Shown here: positions 45,878 to 55,485 of the stretch, in pieces
Layout of the letters: each line of letters begins with the position of its first letter
Position numbering within the stretch: the stretch's first letter is position 1
Assembly (NCBI RefSeq): GCF_020524905.1
Contig: NZ_JAIVKI010000016.1
Location: 52,778 to 116,777 of the forward strand
Source: Microbulbifer variabilis
Lineage (GTDB): Bacteria; Pseudomonadota; Gammaproteobacteria; Pseudomonadales; Cellvibrionaceae
Reading direction: 5' to 3'
DNA: 64,000 bases
Notes under the pieces: model-generated
Seen by the model: the letters and a program-made list of their open reading frames with translations, nothing else
Database searches by the model: none
Told to the model about the DNA's origin: nothing
Translations under genes and position numbers: made by a program

Positions 45878-46690
45878 TTAAAGTGGGGTGGCAAAAAAAC
45901 TCTGTGGGCCTTCTGTGTTAGAAGCCCGGATATTCTCGCGTATGCTGCGATTGATCTCATCGGAATCCGGGCCGAATACACCGCACAGCTTTAACGCATT
46001 TTTGATACTGATATTACGTCCGAGAGATTCCAGTAAAACTTTTGTGCACACCGGCTCGCGCCGGTCGCTGGCGGAGGCGCCCAATTTAAGGCCGGATAAA
46101 TAGCTCACACGGCTTTTGTAAGTGGGGTAGAGAATCGTCTGGGCGATTTCGTTGCGCGTCAGCGCCTCGTAGCCAATAAGAAAAATGCGCTCGGAAAGAA
46201 AAAACAGCATGCCCTTATAGCGGGACTTGTACCATTCCTCCCTGTCCGGATAACGCATACGCTCGAAGCGTTGGAAATAATACCCTTCGCCATCCGACTC
46301 GACATGCAGCAGGCTGCGAATAATATGATCGGGAAACGTCATCGAGTAGTGGTACTCAAAGTAAAAACCCAGGTATTTATCTGCACGGCCCTGGGACTCC
46401 CGCATTAAAAGATCGATATCCTGGGTATAAGGGCGTGAGGGTTCCACCGTAGTAGGGGTGCTGCGTACCCGAACAATCTGCTCAAACTGTTCCGGTGGCA
46501 TCAGGATTTCATGGGGCTCAACGCCGAAGAAGTGGCAGATCTTATTGAGCGTGTACTGTGAGGGTTGGGTGTTGCCGTTTAGGTATTTGTTAAATTGCGC
46601 CCTGTTTACACCTATGCGCCGGCACACCTCGGCGATGGAGCGATAGAAGCTGCACAGCAGGCGCAAGTTTTGCGAAAAATTATTGCTCAT
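45878..46690 (-). CDS. HTH transcriptional regulator between aspA and ansA
   Basis: 270 residues from ATG 46690; the frame is open to 46732 and neither start has a clear ribosome site. An XRE/Cro-like helix-turn-helix lies at about 10-65 (VCRRIGVNRAQFNKYLNGNT, LNKICHFFGV). The long C-terminal part (DLLMRESQGRADKYLGFYFE; RIFLIGYEALTRNEIAQ) has no motif I recognise and could bind an effector. Its place between aspA and ansA suggests control of aspartate/asparagine use, which is an inference from context only. Confidence 0.75.
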   Translation of the reverse strand: MSNNFSQNLRLLCSFYRSIAEVCRRIGVNRAQFNKYLNGNTQPSQYTLNKICHFFGVEPHEILMPPEQFEQIVRVRSTPTTVEPSRPYTQDIDLLMRESQGRADKYLGFYFEYHYSMTFPDHIIRSLLHVESDGEGYYFQRFERMRYPDREEWYKSRYKGMLFFLSERIFLIGYEALTRNEIAQTILYPTYKSRVSYLSGLKLGASASDRREPVCTKVLLESLGRNISIKNALKLCGVFGPDSDEINRSIRENIRASNTEGPQSFFATPL

Positions 46691-46806
46691 CAAGGAGTAT
46701 CTGTTTCTGGTTCCAGTGCCCAGGAATTCCATTCGAAACTAAAGCTTGACCACATTTGGCAATCCATATGGAGTGGTCCAGTTTTTTATTTGCCGTGATT
46801 TTTCTG

Positions 46807-46825
46807 GCGCAGGGTTTCCCTGCGC
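46807..46825. terminator. Stem-loop at the 3' end of ansA
   Basis: Perfect GCGCAGGG/CCCTGCGC stem with a ttt loop, 26 bases after the ansA stop. The minus strand has no T-run. Confidence 0.5.
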
Positions 46826-46850
46826 TTTGCATAATAAATTCCGTTTGATG

Positions 46851-47864
46851 TTACTGGGGGGTGCACTCCCCGCACAGAGGCGTTTCCATCAATTTTTTTA
46901 CTTCGCTGTTTGTGTAGTTCATGGCCAGCAAATGATTTAATTTCGCATAGCAGGCTTCACTGGTCATATCCAGGCCACCGATCACTCCGGCGCGCAACAG
47001 CGCCGAGCCTGCCGCATATTTGCCGAGATCCACATGGTTTTCCAGACACTGGGAAACCGCCACACAAATAATTCCCAGTTCTGCGGCCCTTGTCAGTTGT
47101 GCGGTAAATGCCTGGTCGTCAGTGGGGGCGTTGCCGGTACCGTAGGTTTCAATCACTATGCCGCGCGGACTGGCTTCAATAATTTTACTGAGGAACAGTG
47201 GGGTTATTCCGGGGAATAGTTTTACCAGTACAACGTTACCATCGGCGTTTTCGGGAATCTCAAATTTTGGTGTGTTGCCGTGCATCAATAAGGCATTGGG
47301 GTCGATATGCACCTGAATACCCACTTCGCCGAGGCTCGGGTAGTTGGGGCTGGCGAAGGCATCCAGTGAACCGGAACTGACTTTTACTGCGCGGTTGCCG
47401 CGCAACAGCTTGCCATTAAAGTAGAGACAGACCTCTCCGATACTATCCGATCCGCTCAGCAGCAGGGCGGCAATCAAATTGTTGTAGGCGTCGCTGCGCA
47501 TTTCCCGCAAGGGAATTTGAGAGCCGGTTACCACTACGGGTTTGGCCAGTCCCTGCAGGGCGAAAGACAGCGCGGAGGCGGTGTAAGCCATAGTATCGGT
47601 GCCGTGCAGCACAATAAAGCCCGTGTAGTGGCTATAGTTGTCGCGTATCAGGGAGGCGATGCGGTACCAGTCCTGGGGCTGCATATTGGCGCTGTCGAGG
47701 AGCGGGTCGAGGGCCTGGAAGTCGTAGCTCGGCAGCTGGCCGATCATATCCTGCAGCAGGCGCTGCAGAGCACCTTCGAGATCGGCGTCGGGCACATAGC
47801 CGGATTCGCTGCGGCGCATTCCCAGGGTTCCGCCGGTATAAAGGATAAGGGTTTTTTTCATCAC
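46851..47864 (-). CDS. ansA: Type I (cytoplasmic) L-asparaginase
   Basis: 337 residues without a signal peptide. LILYTGGTLGMRRSESGY carries the first catalytic Thr, and VLHGTDTMAYTASALSF the second Thr and Asp. It hydrolyses asparagine to aspartate, which AspA encoded downstream then deaminates. Lack of a leader argues for the cytoplasmic AnsA type. Confidence 0.93.
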   Translation of the reverse strand: MMKKTLILYTGGTLGMRRSESGYVPDADLEGALQRLLQDMIGQLPSYDFQALDPLLDSANMQPQDWYRIASLIRDNYSHYTGFIVLHGTDTMAYTASALSFALQGLAKPVVVTGSQIPLREMRSDAYNNLIAALLLSGSDSIGEVCLYFNGKLLRGNRAVKVSSGSLDAFASPNYPSLGEVGIQVHIDPNALLMHGNTPKFEIPENADGNVVLVKLFPGITPLFLSKIIEASPRGIVIETYGTGNAPTDDQAFTAQLTRAAELGIICVAVSQCLENHVDLGKYAAGSALLRAGVIGGLDMTSEACYAKLNHLLAMNYTNSEVKKLMETPLCGECTPQ

Positions 47865-48203
47865 TCGACCGCTATCTGAGTCCGTTTTTCAGTGCGCCCA
47901 TTTTTTGGAAAAGGCGCGATGGATGCAATTTCGCAGGTTGCTGGTACCTGATGCTAGTAGATGCTCTTATAGCATCTACTGAGGATGGTTCCTATTTCAA
48001 GAGGATCTTCAGGGTGACAAAAGTTTCGCTTGTCCCTTTGTATAGGCTAGGGTCTGGCTGGCGCAATTTTATTGACTTTTTTGCTTGCTGCTCGGTAAGG
48101 TTGTCGATCTTTTGTTAATTTTATTTGCTTTTATTGCGTCTTCTCCTGGCGCAGCATTTTAGCTTGGGGTGCATTGTCGGGAGCCTACGCGCGGAGGGAA
48201 CTT
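47865..48203. other. Divergent ansA/hom intergenic region
   Basis: 339 bases, AT-rich in the right half. It contains a perfect 10-base palindrome arm pair (47956-47980) and a TTGACT at 48072-48077 that could be a -35 for hom, without a convincing -10. No gene is seen. Confidence 0.5.
47956..47980. promoter_or_regulatory. Palindrome, possible operator, upstream of ansA
   Basis: AGTAGATGCT and AGCATCTACT are perfect inverted arms around a five-base spacer. It lies about 92 bases upstream of the ansA start. The symmetry suits a dimeric regulator such as the HTH protein at 45878-46690; that pairing is a guess. Confidence 0.45.
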
Positions 48204-49568
48204 GTGAGCGCAACAATTGAAGACGTCGCAGAGGCGGCGGATCAGGTGTCTGCGGTAGAGCCGCAGCGTGCAGTGCGTATCGGTGTTTGCGGTTTGGGCA
48301 CTGTGGGAAGCGGAACGATTAATGTCTTGGCGCGCAATGGAGATGAGGTGGCCGCGCGCTGTGGCCGCGCGGTGGTGATTGAGCAAGTCGGAGCCCGTCG
48401 CGACAACCCCGATTGCGATACCAGCCAGCTGAATGTCACCCGCGATATCTTTGAGGTCGCCAACAATCCCAATGTCGATATTCTGGTGGAATTAATTGGC
48501 GGTACTACGGTAGCTCGCGAGCTGGTTCTGGTAGCGATAGAAAACGGCAAGCATGTGGTTACTGCCAATAAGGCGCTGATCGCCGAGCACGGCAATGAGC
48601 TGTTTGAGTTGGCCGCGCAAAAGGGGGTCACCATTGCGTATGAAGCGGCTGTGGCCGGTGGCATCCCTATTATTAAATCCCTGCGCGAAGGCCTGGTGGG
48701 CAACCGCATCGAATGGCTCGCCGGCATTATTAATGGCACTGGGAACTATATCCTCACAGAAATGCGTGAGAAGGGTCGCAGCTTTGATGAGGCCCTGGCT
48801 CAGGCACAGGCGCTTGGATATGCCGAAGCGGACCCGACCTTCGATGTGGAAGGTATCGATGCCGCGCACAAGCTGGTGATTATGGCCTCGCTGGCTTTCA
48901 CTATCCCGCTCGCCTTTGACAAGGTGTATACCGAGGGAATCAGTCGTATTTGCCCTGAGGATATCCGCTATGCCGATGAACTCGGCTATCGCATTAAACA
49001 TCTGGGTATCGCACGTCGTACAGAGCAGGGGGTGGAACTGCGGGTACACCCAACCCTAATCCCCCAGCGGCGCCTGATCGCCAATGTCAATGGTGTGATG
49101 AATGCGGTGCTGGTTAATGGCGATGCGGTGGGACCAACCCTGTATTACGGCGCAGGCGCCGGTGCCGAAGCTACTGCCTCGGCAGTGATTGCGGATATCG
49201 TCGATGTGGCGCGCACCCTCGATGCCAAGCCGGATCAGCGGGTGCCCGCTGCCGGAGTGGCCTTGGCAGAGCAGGGCGATACCCTGGTGTTGCCGGAGGA
49301 AGACGTGGTCACCAGCTATTACCTGCGTATTTCCGCCCATGACAAGCCCGGAGTTATGTCCAAGGTGGCAACGATCTGCAGCGATCAGGGCATCAGTATT
49401 GAGGCTCTTATTCAGCACGAGCCGGTGGATGGGGAAGAGTTAGTTCCTGTGGTGATTCTCACCAGTCGCGCCAAGGAGGCCAGCCTGCGCGAGGCGGTCG
49501 CGCAAATTGAGGCCCTGGATACAGTCGAGGGGGAAGTGGTGCGCATTCGCGTGGAGAGCCTCGGCTGA
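48204..49568 (+). CDS. hom: Homoserine dehydrogenase (with ACT domain)
   Basis: 454 residues from GTG 48204, which has GGAGGGAA close upstream. The open frame begins at TTG 48174. The NAD(P) motif is GVCGLGTVGSGTI, and the catalytic region is GIINGTGNYILTEM. The C-terminal ACT domain (HDKPGVMSKVATICSDQGIS) probably binds threonine for feedback. It reduces aspartate semialdehyde to homoserine. Next in the row is thrC. Confidence 0.96.
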   Translation: MSATIEDVAEAADQVSAVEPQRAVRIGVCGLGTVGSGTINVLARNGDEVAARCGRAVVIEQVGARRDNPDCDTSQLNVTRDIFEVANNPNVDILVELIGGTTVARELVLVAIENGKHVVTANKALIAEHGNELFELAAQKGVTIAYEAAVAGGIPIIKSLREGLVGNRIEWLAGIINGTGNYILTEMREKGRSFDEALAQAQALGYAEADPTFDVEGIDAAHKLVIMASLAFTIPLAFDKVYTEGISRICPEDIRYADELGYRIKHLGIARRTEQGVELRVHPTLIPQRRLIANVNGVMNAVLVNGDAVGPTLYYGAGAGAEATASAVIADIVDVARTLDAKPDQRVPAAGVALAEQGDTLVLPEEDVVTSYYLRISAHDKPGVMSKVATICSDQGISIEALIQHEPVDGEELVPVVILTSRAKEASLREAVAQIEALDTVEGEVVRIRVESLG

Positions 49569-49588
49569 TCCTTACCCCCTTTGTTACA

Positions 49589-49625
49589 TGGCGCCGTTCC
49601 ATAGGGATCGGCGCCAGTTTTCTTT
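49589..49625 (+). terminator. Terminator/attenuator between hom and thrC
   Basis: TGGCGCCG (49589-49596) pairs with CGGCGCCA (49609-49616), followed by GTTTTCTTT. Confidence 0.7.
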
Positions 49626-49658
49626 ATTGCCCACGAGATCCAAGAGCGAAATAACATC

Positions 49659-51059
49659 GTGAAATTTGTCAGCACCCGCGGCCGAGCGCCGTCTCTCTCT
49701 TTTGCCGATACCGTCCTCACCGGGCTAGCCAGCGATGGCGGTCTCTATGTGCCCGAGTCACTGCCGCACTTCTCCAGAAAGGATATTGCGGCTATGGCAG
49801 GTATGGATTACCAGCAGTTGGCCTTTGAAATTATCTGGCCGTTTGTGGGGGAGGATCTCAGTGAGAGGGAACTGCGCGATATTATCGGGCGCTCATACAG
49901 TCAGTTTCGTCACAGGGCGGTGGCGCCTTTGGTGCAGACTGATACCAACGAGTGGATTCTGGAGCTATTCCACGGTCCGACCCTGGCTTTTAAAGATTTT
50001 GCCCTGCAGTTTCTCGGTCAGTTGTTTGATCACCTGCTGGAAAAGCGCGGTGAGCGCGTGGTGGTGATGGGGGCGACTTCCGGGGATACCGGTTCGGCGG
50101 CGATTGAAGGCTGCCGTCACTGTGACAATATCGATATTTTTATTCTGCACCCCCACAATCGGGTCTCAGAAGTGCAGCGCCGGCAGATGACCACGGTGCT
50201 GTCGGATAATGTTTTCAATATCGCCATGGAAGGTAATTTCGACGATTGCCAGAATATGGTGAAGGCCAGCTTTGCCAACCAGTCTTTTTTGCCCGACGGG
50301 CGCCGCTTGGTGGCGGTGAACTCCATTAATTGGGCGCGCATTATGGCGCAGATCGTCTACTACTTTTACGCGGCCTTGCGCCTGGGTGCGCCGGAAAAAA
50401 CCGTGAATTTCTCCGTGCCCACCGGCAACTTCGGCGATATTTTTGCCGGTTATCTGGCGAAGCAGATGGGTCTTCCTATCGACCAATTGGTGATCGCCAC
50501 CAATGCCAACGATATCCTGCACCGCTGCATCAGCGATAACGACCACACCCCCAAGCCGCTGGTACATAGTCTGTCGCCCAGTATGGATATCATGGTGTCG
50601 AGCAATTTTGAGCGCCTGCTGTTTGATCTTTACGGCCGCGATGGAGCTGCGGTGGCGGAGTTACTGGCAGATCGCAGTGCACCTATGCACTTGAGCGAGG
50701 TGGCCCTGTTGCAAGCCCAAAAGACATTTTCCAGTTATAGGGTCGACGATGCGCGCACTATTGAGGTGATCCGCGAGCAGTACCTGGCGACCGGCTATCT
50801 GCTCGATCCCCATACCGCAATTGGTGTCGAGGCCGCGAGAAGGGTGCGCCGCTCCGCCGAGCAGCCCATGGTTTGCTTATCCACCGCACACCCGGCAAAA
50901 TTCCCCGATGCCGTGGCGCAGGCGCTGCCACAAACCGAAATTCCCCTGCCGGCCCATATGCAGGACCTCTGGCAACGCGAAGAGCGACTCAAGGTACTGC
51001 CCAACGACTTGTCCCAGGTGCACGACTATATGGCGACCATGCTGTCCGAAGGACGCTAG
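49659..51059 (+). CDS. thrC: Threonine synthase
   Basis: 466 residues from GTG 49659 (MKFVSTRGRAPSLSF is the normal ThrC start). The PLP-binding Lys is K112 in HGPTLAFKDFALQ, and the phosphate loop is GATSGDTGSAAI. It turns O-phosphohomoserine into threonine. thrB (homoserine kinase) is not in the window. Confidence 0.96.
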   Translation: MKFVSTRGRAPSLSFADTVLTGLASDGGLYVPESLPHFSRKDIAAMAGMDYQQLAFEIIWPFVGEDLSERELRDIIGRSYSQFRHRAVAPLVQTDTNEWILELFHGPTLAFKDFALQFLGQLFDHLLEKRGERVVVMGATSGDTGSAAIEGCRHCDNIDIFILHPHNRVSEVQRRQMTTVLSDNVFNIAMEGNFDDCQNMVKASFANQSFLPDGRRLVAVNSINWARIMAQIVYYFYAALRLGAPEKTVNFSVPTGNFGDIFAGYLAKQMGLPIDQLVIATNANDILHRCISDNDHTPKPLVHSLSPSMDIMVSSNFERLLFDLYGRDGAAVAELLADRSAPMHLSEVALLQAQKTFSSYRVDDARTIEVIREQYLATGYLLDPHTAIGVEAARRVRRSAEQPMVCLSTAHPAKFPDAVAQALPQTEIPLPAHMQDLWQREERLKVLPNDLSQVHDYMATMLSEGR

Positions 51060-51115
51060 CTGGCGCAGACTTCGCAGCGAGGGACTTGGCGGCCGGATAA
51101 AAAAGCTGAGAGAGA

Positions 51116-52843
51116 ATGAGTACAAGAATTCAGCGAAGGCCAGTGGATTTCTCCACTGGCCGTTTTGCTTCTGAAACCCCAAAAATTTTGCAGAGAGTGT
51201 TGCTCGGTCGCGGGATCGTCAGTGAGGAAGCCCTGGACCACAGTCTCGCCAAGCTGCAACAACCTCAGTTGATGCGCGGGCTTGATACAGCGGTGACACT
51301 GCTGGTGGAGGCCGTGCGGGCGCAGCAGAAGATCTTGATCGTCGGTGACTTCGATGCCGATGGTGCCACCAGCAGCACGCTCGCCGTACTGGCGCTGGGG
51401 GCCATGGGTGCGCCGGGCGTGGACTTCCTGGTGCCGAACCGTTTCGATTTTGGTTACGGCCTCACCCCGGAAATCGTAGAGGTGGCCAAGGATTACGCCC
51501 CGGATATGCTGATCACCGTGGATAACGGCATCAGCAGTATCGATGGGGTGGCGGCGGCCAAGGCCGCAGGCATGACAGTAATCGTAACCGATCACCACTT
51601 ACCCGGCAGCGAGCTGCCGGATGCCGATGCCATTGTGAACCCGAACCAGCCGAGCTGTGATTTCCCCAGTAAGAATCTCGCCGGTGTGGGAGTTATCTTT
51701 TATCTTTTGAGTCGTCTGCGCAGTGCCCTGCAGGAGTGCGGCTGGTTTGCGCAGAGCGGTATTGCCCCGCCGAATATGGCCGAATATCTCGATTTGGTGG
51801 CGCTCGGCACCGTGGCAGACCTGGTGCCGCTGGATCACAACAACCGCATCCTGGTGCACCAGGGTATCGCCCGTATCCGTTCCGGTCGCTGCCGCCCTGG
51901 TATCTCTGCCTTGCTAGAAGTGGCCGGGCGGGACCAGCGCAGGCTTTCCACCACCGATATTGGTTTTATCCTGGGGCCGCGTATCAATGCAGCCGGGCGC
52001 CTGGATGATATTGGCACCGGTATCCGTTGTCTCCTGACCCGCGATCCCAGTGAGGCTCGTGAGCTGGCGGGGGAGTTGGATATGCTCAACCGGGACCGCA
52101 AAGCTATAGAGCAGGGCATGCAGCGGGAAGCTCTGGCGGCGTTGGAAGAGCTACAGCTGGAGGGGGAGATTCCCTGGAGCCTGTGCCTCTACGATGCCAA
52201 CTGGCATCAGGGGGTGGTGGGTATCCTCGCCAGCCGCATCAAGGAAAAATTCCACCGCCCGGTAATTGCCTTTGCCGAAGGAGACAACGGCTTGGTCAAA
52301 GGCTCGGCGCGCTCCATACCCGGTTTGCACATCCGCGATGTCCTGAGCGATGTGGCTGCGGCTAACCCGACTCTGATTAGTAAATTTGGTGGTCATGCCA
52401 TGGCGGCGGGGCTGAGCCTGCCAGCGGAAAACCTCGATGCGTTTCGAACGGAGCTTGAGCGAGTGGTGCGCAAGCGTTTGGATGAAAATCAATTACAGGC
52501 GGTGATCGACTCCGATGGTGAGCTAGATATTGCAGACTACAACCTGCAAACCGCAGCCATGTTACGCGCCTGTGCACCCTGGGGGCAGGCGTTTCCCGAG
52601 CCGGTCTTCGATGGGGAGTTTCTCTTGCTGCAGCAGCGTATTGTCGGCGAGCGTCACTTGAAGATGGTGGTGGCTCCGCCGCAGGCGCCACAGCTGGCCC
52701 TCGACGCTATCGCTTTTAATGTGGACACAGACCAGTGGCCGCAGCCTACCGAGAAAGTGCGTTTAGCTTATAAATTGGACGTCAACGAATTTCGTGGGCG
52801 CGAATCCCTGCAGTTAATGGTGGACCTGTTGGAAGCGGTCTAG
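51116..52843 (+). CDS. recJ: Single-stranded-DNA-specific exonuclease RecJ
   Basis: 575 residues. The DHH phosphoesterase motifs are VGDFDADGATS (78-83), VDNGIS, and TDHHLPG (159-161). The DHHA1 part has FGGHAMAAGLSL, and a C-terminal OB domain follows. It degrades 5' ends of ssDNA in recombination and repair. The thrC-recJ order is common in this group. Confidence 0.96.
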   Translation: MSTRIQRRPVDFSTGRFASETPKILQRVLLGRGIVSEEALDHSLAKLQQPQLMRGLDTAVTLLVEAVRAQQKILIVGDFDADGATSSTLAVLALGAMGAPGVDFLVPNRFDFGYGLTPEIVEVAKDYAPDMLITVDNGISSIDGVAAAKAAGMTVIVTDHHLPGSELPDADAIVNPNQPSCDFPSKNLAGVGVIFYLLSRLRSALQECGWFAQSGIAPPNMAEYLDLVALGTVADLVPLDHNNRILVHQGIARIRSGRCRPGISALLEVAGRDQRRLSTTDIGFILGPRINAAGRLDDIGTGIRCLLTRDPSEARELAGELDMLNRDRKAIEQGMQREALAALEELQLEGEIPWSLCLYDANWHQGVVGILASRIKEKFHRPVIAFAEGDNGLVKGSARSIPGLHIRDVLSDVAAANPTLISKFGGHAMAAGLSLPAENLDAFRTELERVVRKRLDENQLQAVIDSDGELDIADYNLQTAAMLRACAPWGQAFPEPVFDGEFLLLQQRIVGERHLKMVVAPPQAPQLALDAIAFNVDTDQWPQPTEKVRLAYKLDVNEFRGRESLQLMVDLLEAV

Positions 52844-52922
52844 GGGAGTCTTTACGAGAGTCGCGAGGGGCATGGAGCTTCTTCGCAACTGTCTTTTTTG
52901 GAAGTGGTTGGAAGTAGAAGAC

Positions 52923-53834
52923 GTGAAACGCAAACAAGTTCAGGCTGAAATCCTACTTTTACTGGCGGCGTTATTCTGGGGTGTCGCTTTTGTGCCCCAG
53001 AAAATTGCCATGGCGAATATTGAGCCACTGGCCTTCAATGCCTGGCGATTTTTCCTCGGGGGCTTGATTCTGGTACCCATCGTTTACTGGCTGTCCTCCC
53101 GCAGGGATGCCCAGCCCGGCGAAGTGGATGGGCACTCTGTTATTCATCGCTGGAGAGCCTGTTTTCCCGGTGGGGCCCTACTCGGTTTTTGGCTGTTTCT
53201 CGGTGCGGCGCTGCAACAGGTCAGCCTACTGTACACTACTGCCGGCCGCGCCGGTTTTATCACCGGGTTTTACCTCTTGTTGGTGCCGGTCATCGGCTTG
53301 TCCCTAGGGCATAAAACCAATCGTTGGACTTGGGCCGGTATTGGCCTGGCTTTATTTGGCCTTTACTGGCTGGCGGATTTCAGTGAAGAGTCTCAGCTAG
53401 TTGGCGACCTGATGGTATTTGCCAGCGCCTTTGTCTTCGCCATTCAGGTGCTCTCTGCGGATCGCCTGGTGAAGCGCTACGATGCGCTACGCCTTGCCTG
53501 TATCCAGTTTCTAGTCTGTGGTCTGTTGTCGGCCTTGGCATCGCTCTTCACCGAGCAGGCAACGATACAGTCTGCTGTGGATGCGGCCTGGCCGATCGCC
53601 TACATGATGATTTTCTCCACCGCGCTGGCATTTACCTTCCAGCTGCTGGCCCAGCGCCACGCGGCGCCTTCCCACGCCACGGTGATTATGAGCTTGGAGG
53701 CGGTATTCGCCCTGGCGGCGGGTTGGCTGTTTCTCAACGAGCTATTGAGCACACGCGAACTGATTGGTTGTGGCTTGATGCTGGCCGGAATGCTGGTAAG
53801 TCATTATGGGAACCATAACGGTACCCATCACTAG
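52923..53834 (+). CDS. EamA/DMT-family transporter
   Basis: 303 residues from GTG 52923 (GGAAG eight bases before). An ATG at 52872 would add 17 residues; its ribosome site is too close. Ten membrane helices form two EamA repeats (ILLLLAALFWGVAFV; LLYTTAGRAGFITGFYLLLV; VIMSLEAVFALAAGWLFLNE). The family exports metabolites or amino acids. The substrate is unknown. Confidence 0.85.
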   Translation: MKRKQVQAEILLLLAALFWGVAFVPQKIAMANIEPLAFNAWRFFLGGLILVPIVYWLSSRRDAQPGEVDGHSVIHRWRACFPGGALLGFWLFLGAALQQVSLLYTTAGRAGFITGFYLLLVPVIGLSLGHKTNRWTWAGIGLALFGLYWLADFSEESQLVGDLMVFASAFVFAIQVLSADRLVKRYDALRLACIQFLVCGLLSALASLFTEQATIQSAVDAAWPIAYMMIFSTALAFTFQLLAQRHAAPSHATVIMSLEAVFALAAGWLFLNELLSTRELIGCGLMLAGMLVSHYGNHNGTHH

Positions 53835-53842
53835 GAAATACA

Positions 53843-54463
53843 ATGGAACTGTCTGTACTCGCGCTCTTTGTCCCCGCCAGTTTTTTTGTCTCGGTAACAC
53901 CGGGGCTGTGCATGCTGCTGGCCCTCAGCCTGGGAATTACAGTGGGGGTGCGCCACACCTTGTGGATGATGGTTGGCGAGTTGGCGGGAGTCGCCTTGGT
54001 GGCCCTGGCTGCGGGGCTCGGCGCGGCGGTCGTGATGGTGCAATACCCTGCGATATTTCAGCTGTTTAAATATTGCGGCGGTGCCTATCTCGCTTGGATA
54101 GGTATCCAAATGTGGCGTTCCCAGGGGCACCTGACGGCGCTTGATGAGGCACAGAGGAGCGGCCGTCCGTCGGCAAAGGCGCTTATTGTCCAAGGCTTTA
54201 TCACTGCCGTTGCCAACCCCAAGGGTTGGGCCTTCTTTATCGCCCTGTTGCCGCCCTTTATCAACCAAAGCATGCCCTTGGTACCGCAACTCTCGGTGTT
54301 GATCGCCACCATATTGTTGCTGGAAACCCTGTGTTTACTGATTTACGCTGGGGGTGGTCAGGCCCTCAGCCGTTTGCTGGAGCGCGCTGAAAATGTGCGT
54401 TTAATTAACCGTATTTCCGGTACTTTGATGTTATTGGTGGGAGCCTGGTTGGCGCTGTCTTAA
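53843..54463 (+). CDS. LysE/RhtB-family exporter
   Basis: 206 residues with about six membrane helices. The motif FVSVTPGLCMLLALSLGITVG is the RhtB/LysE N-terminal signature, and FITAVANPKGWAFFIALLP the second. It likely exports amino acids. It starts eight bases after the EamA gene, so they are co-transcribed. Confidence 0.88.
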   Translation: MELSVLALFVPASFFVSVTPGLCMLLALSLGITVGVRHTLWMMVGELAGVALVALAAGLGAAVVMVQYPAIFQLFKYCGGAYLAWIGIQMWRSQGHLTALDEAQRSGRPSAKALIVQGFITAVANPKGWAFFIALLPPFINQSMPLVPQLSVLIATILLLETLCLLIYAGGGQALSRLLERAENVRLINRISGTLMLLVGAWLALS

Positions 54464-54496
54464 GCCGGGTAACTATTGCATTATGGAGGAAGTTTG

Positions 54497-54946
54497 ATGA
54501 TAAAAATAAAATTGTCTGCTCTGCTGGTGCTGACTTTACTTGCCATGGCGGCCTGCGGCGGAGCCAAGGAGGAAAAGGCAGTGGAAAATCAGGTAGAGAA
54601 TACCCCGGGCTCCAGTCAGCCAGAGGTGGCGGCCAATCCTCCCGCAGCTAGGTCGGGTGAACTGGTTTGGGTCTACCGCAAGAGTGGCCGCAAGCAGTGT
54701 GAGGGGGGCGGTATGACCTTGCAGCAGAGCCTGGCCAAGTTGCGGGAAAACGGTTTGATGGTGCAGGAATCCCGCTGCGGTGTTCGCACAGATCGAATGT
54801 TTCCGGCTGTCTGTGGCGCGCCCACTGGGGATATTTTACTGCACCTGATCAGTATGGATGCCCTGGATGCCGCCCTGGAGTTGGGTTACGACCCCGCCGA
54901 AAAAATGCAGTATCAATTTTCCCAGTGCCGGGATAACAGCGCCTAA
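54497..54946 (+). CDS. Small lipoprotein of unknown function
   Basis: 149 residues from ATG 54497 with GGAGGAA seven bases upstream. The signal sequence ends in a lipobox-like LLAMAAC (Cys 20). A low-complexity linker (E, N, P, A) precedes a domain of about 90 residues with four cysteines (KQCEGGG, SRCGV, AVCGAP, QFSQCRD) that probably form disulphides. I do not recognise the domain. It lies between a LysE gene and a CueR-like regulator. Confidence 0.75.
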   Translation: MIKIKLSALLVLTLLAMAACGGAKEEKAVENQVENTPGSSQPEVAANPPAARSGELVWVYRKSGRKQCEGGGMTLQQSLAKLRENGLMVQESRCGVRTDRMFPAVCGAPTGDILLHLISMDALDAALELGYDPAEKMQYQFSQCRDNSA

Positions 54947-54989
54947 GAACAAGGTCTATCAGCTGTAATTAATAGGTCGGGAGTTGGCA

Positions 54990-55385
54990 GTGAATATTTC
55001 TCAGGCGGCGCAGCATTCGGGTCTTAGTAACAAGGCCCTACGCCATTATGAATTGATCGGCTTGGTGATTCCCGCGCGCAAAGCCAATGGCTACCGCCAT
55101 TACAGCGAGGATGACCTGGAGACCTTGCGTTTTATCCAGCGCGCCCGCGCCTGCGGCTTCTCCATTGAGGAGGTGCGCACTCTGTTGGGCTTGCGGGATG
55201 ACCCCGAGCGACACAGCCGCGAAACCAAGCAGCTGGTGCATGAGAAGCTCTCCATGCTGGAAGCCCAGCTGCGCGATATGTTGGCGATGCGTGAAACCCT
55301 GCATTCGTTTATCGACAGTTGTACCGGTGATGACTCACCAGACTGCGCAATTTTGCAGCAGTTATCCGGCCAACCATGCAAATAG
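54990..55385 (+). CDS. MerR-family regulator, CueR-like Cu(I) sensor
   Basis: 131 residues from GTG 54990 (GGAG six bases before; TTG 54984 is too close). The winged helix starts VNISQAAQHSGLSNKALRHYE. The C-terminal metal loop CTGDDSPDC (C111, C119) matches the CueR loop CPGDDSADC in spacing and sequence. CueR activates copper efflux genes. None is adjacent here, so its targets lie elsewhere, or the metal differs. Confidence 0.85.
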   Translation: MNISQAAQHSGLSNKALRHYELIGLVIPARKANGYRHYSEDDLETLRFIQRARACGFSIEEVRTLLGLRDDPERHSRETKQLVHEKLSMLEAQLRDMLAMRETLHSFIDSCTGDDSPDCAILQQLSGQPCK

Positions 55386-55485
55386 GAATTTTGCCTGATT
55401 TACAGCATCTGGCCGACTGGAAGGACCCCCGCGCGCTGCGGTAGAATGCGCGCCGCTTTTTATTTTGTCCGGACACCGAGAGTTC

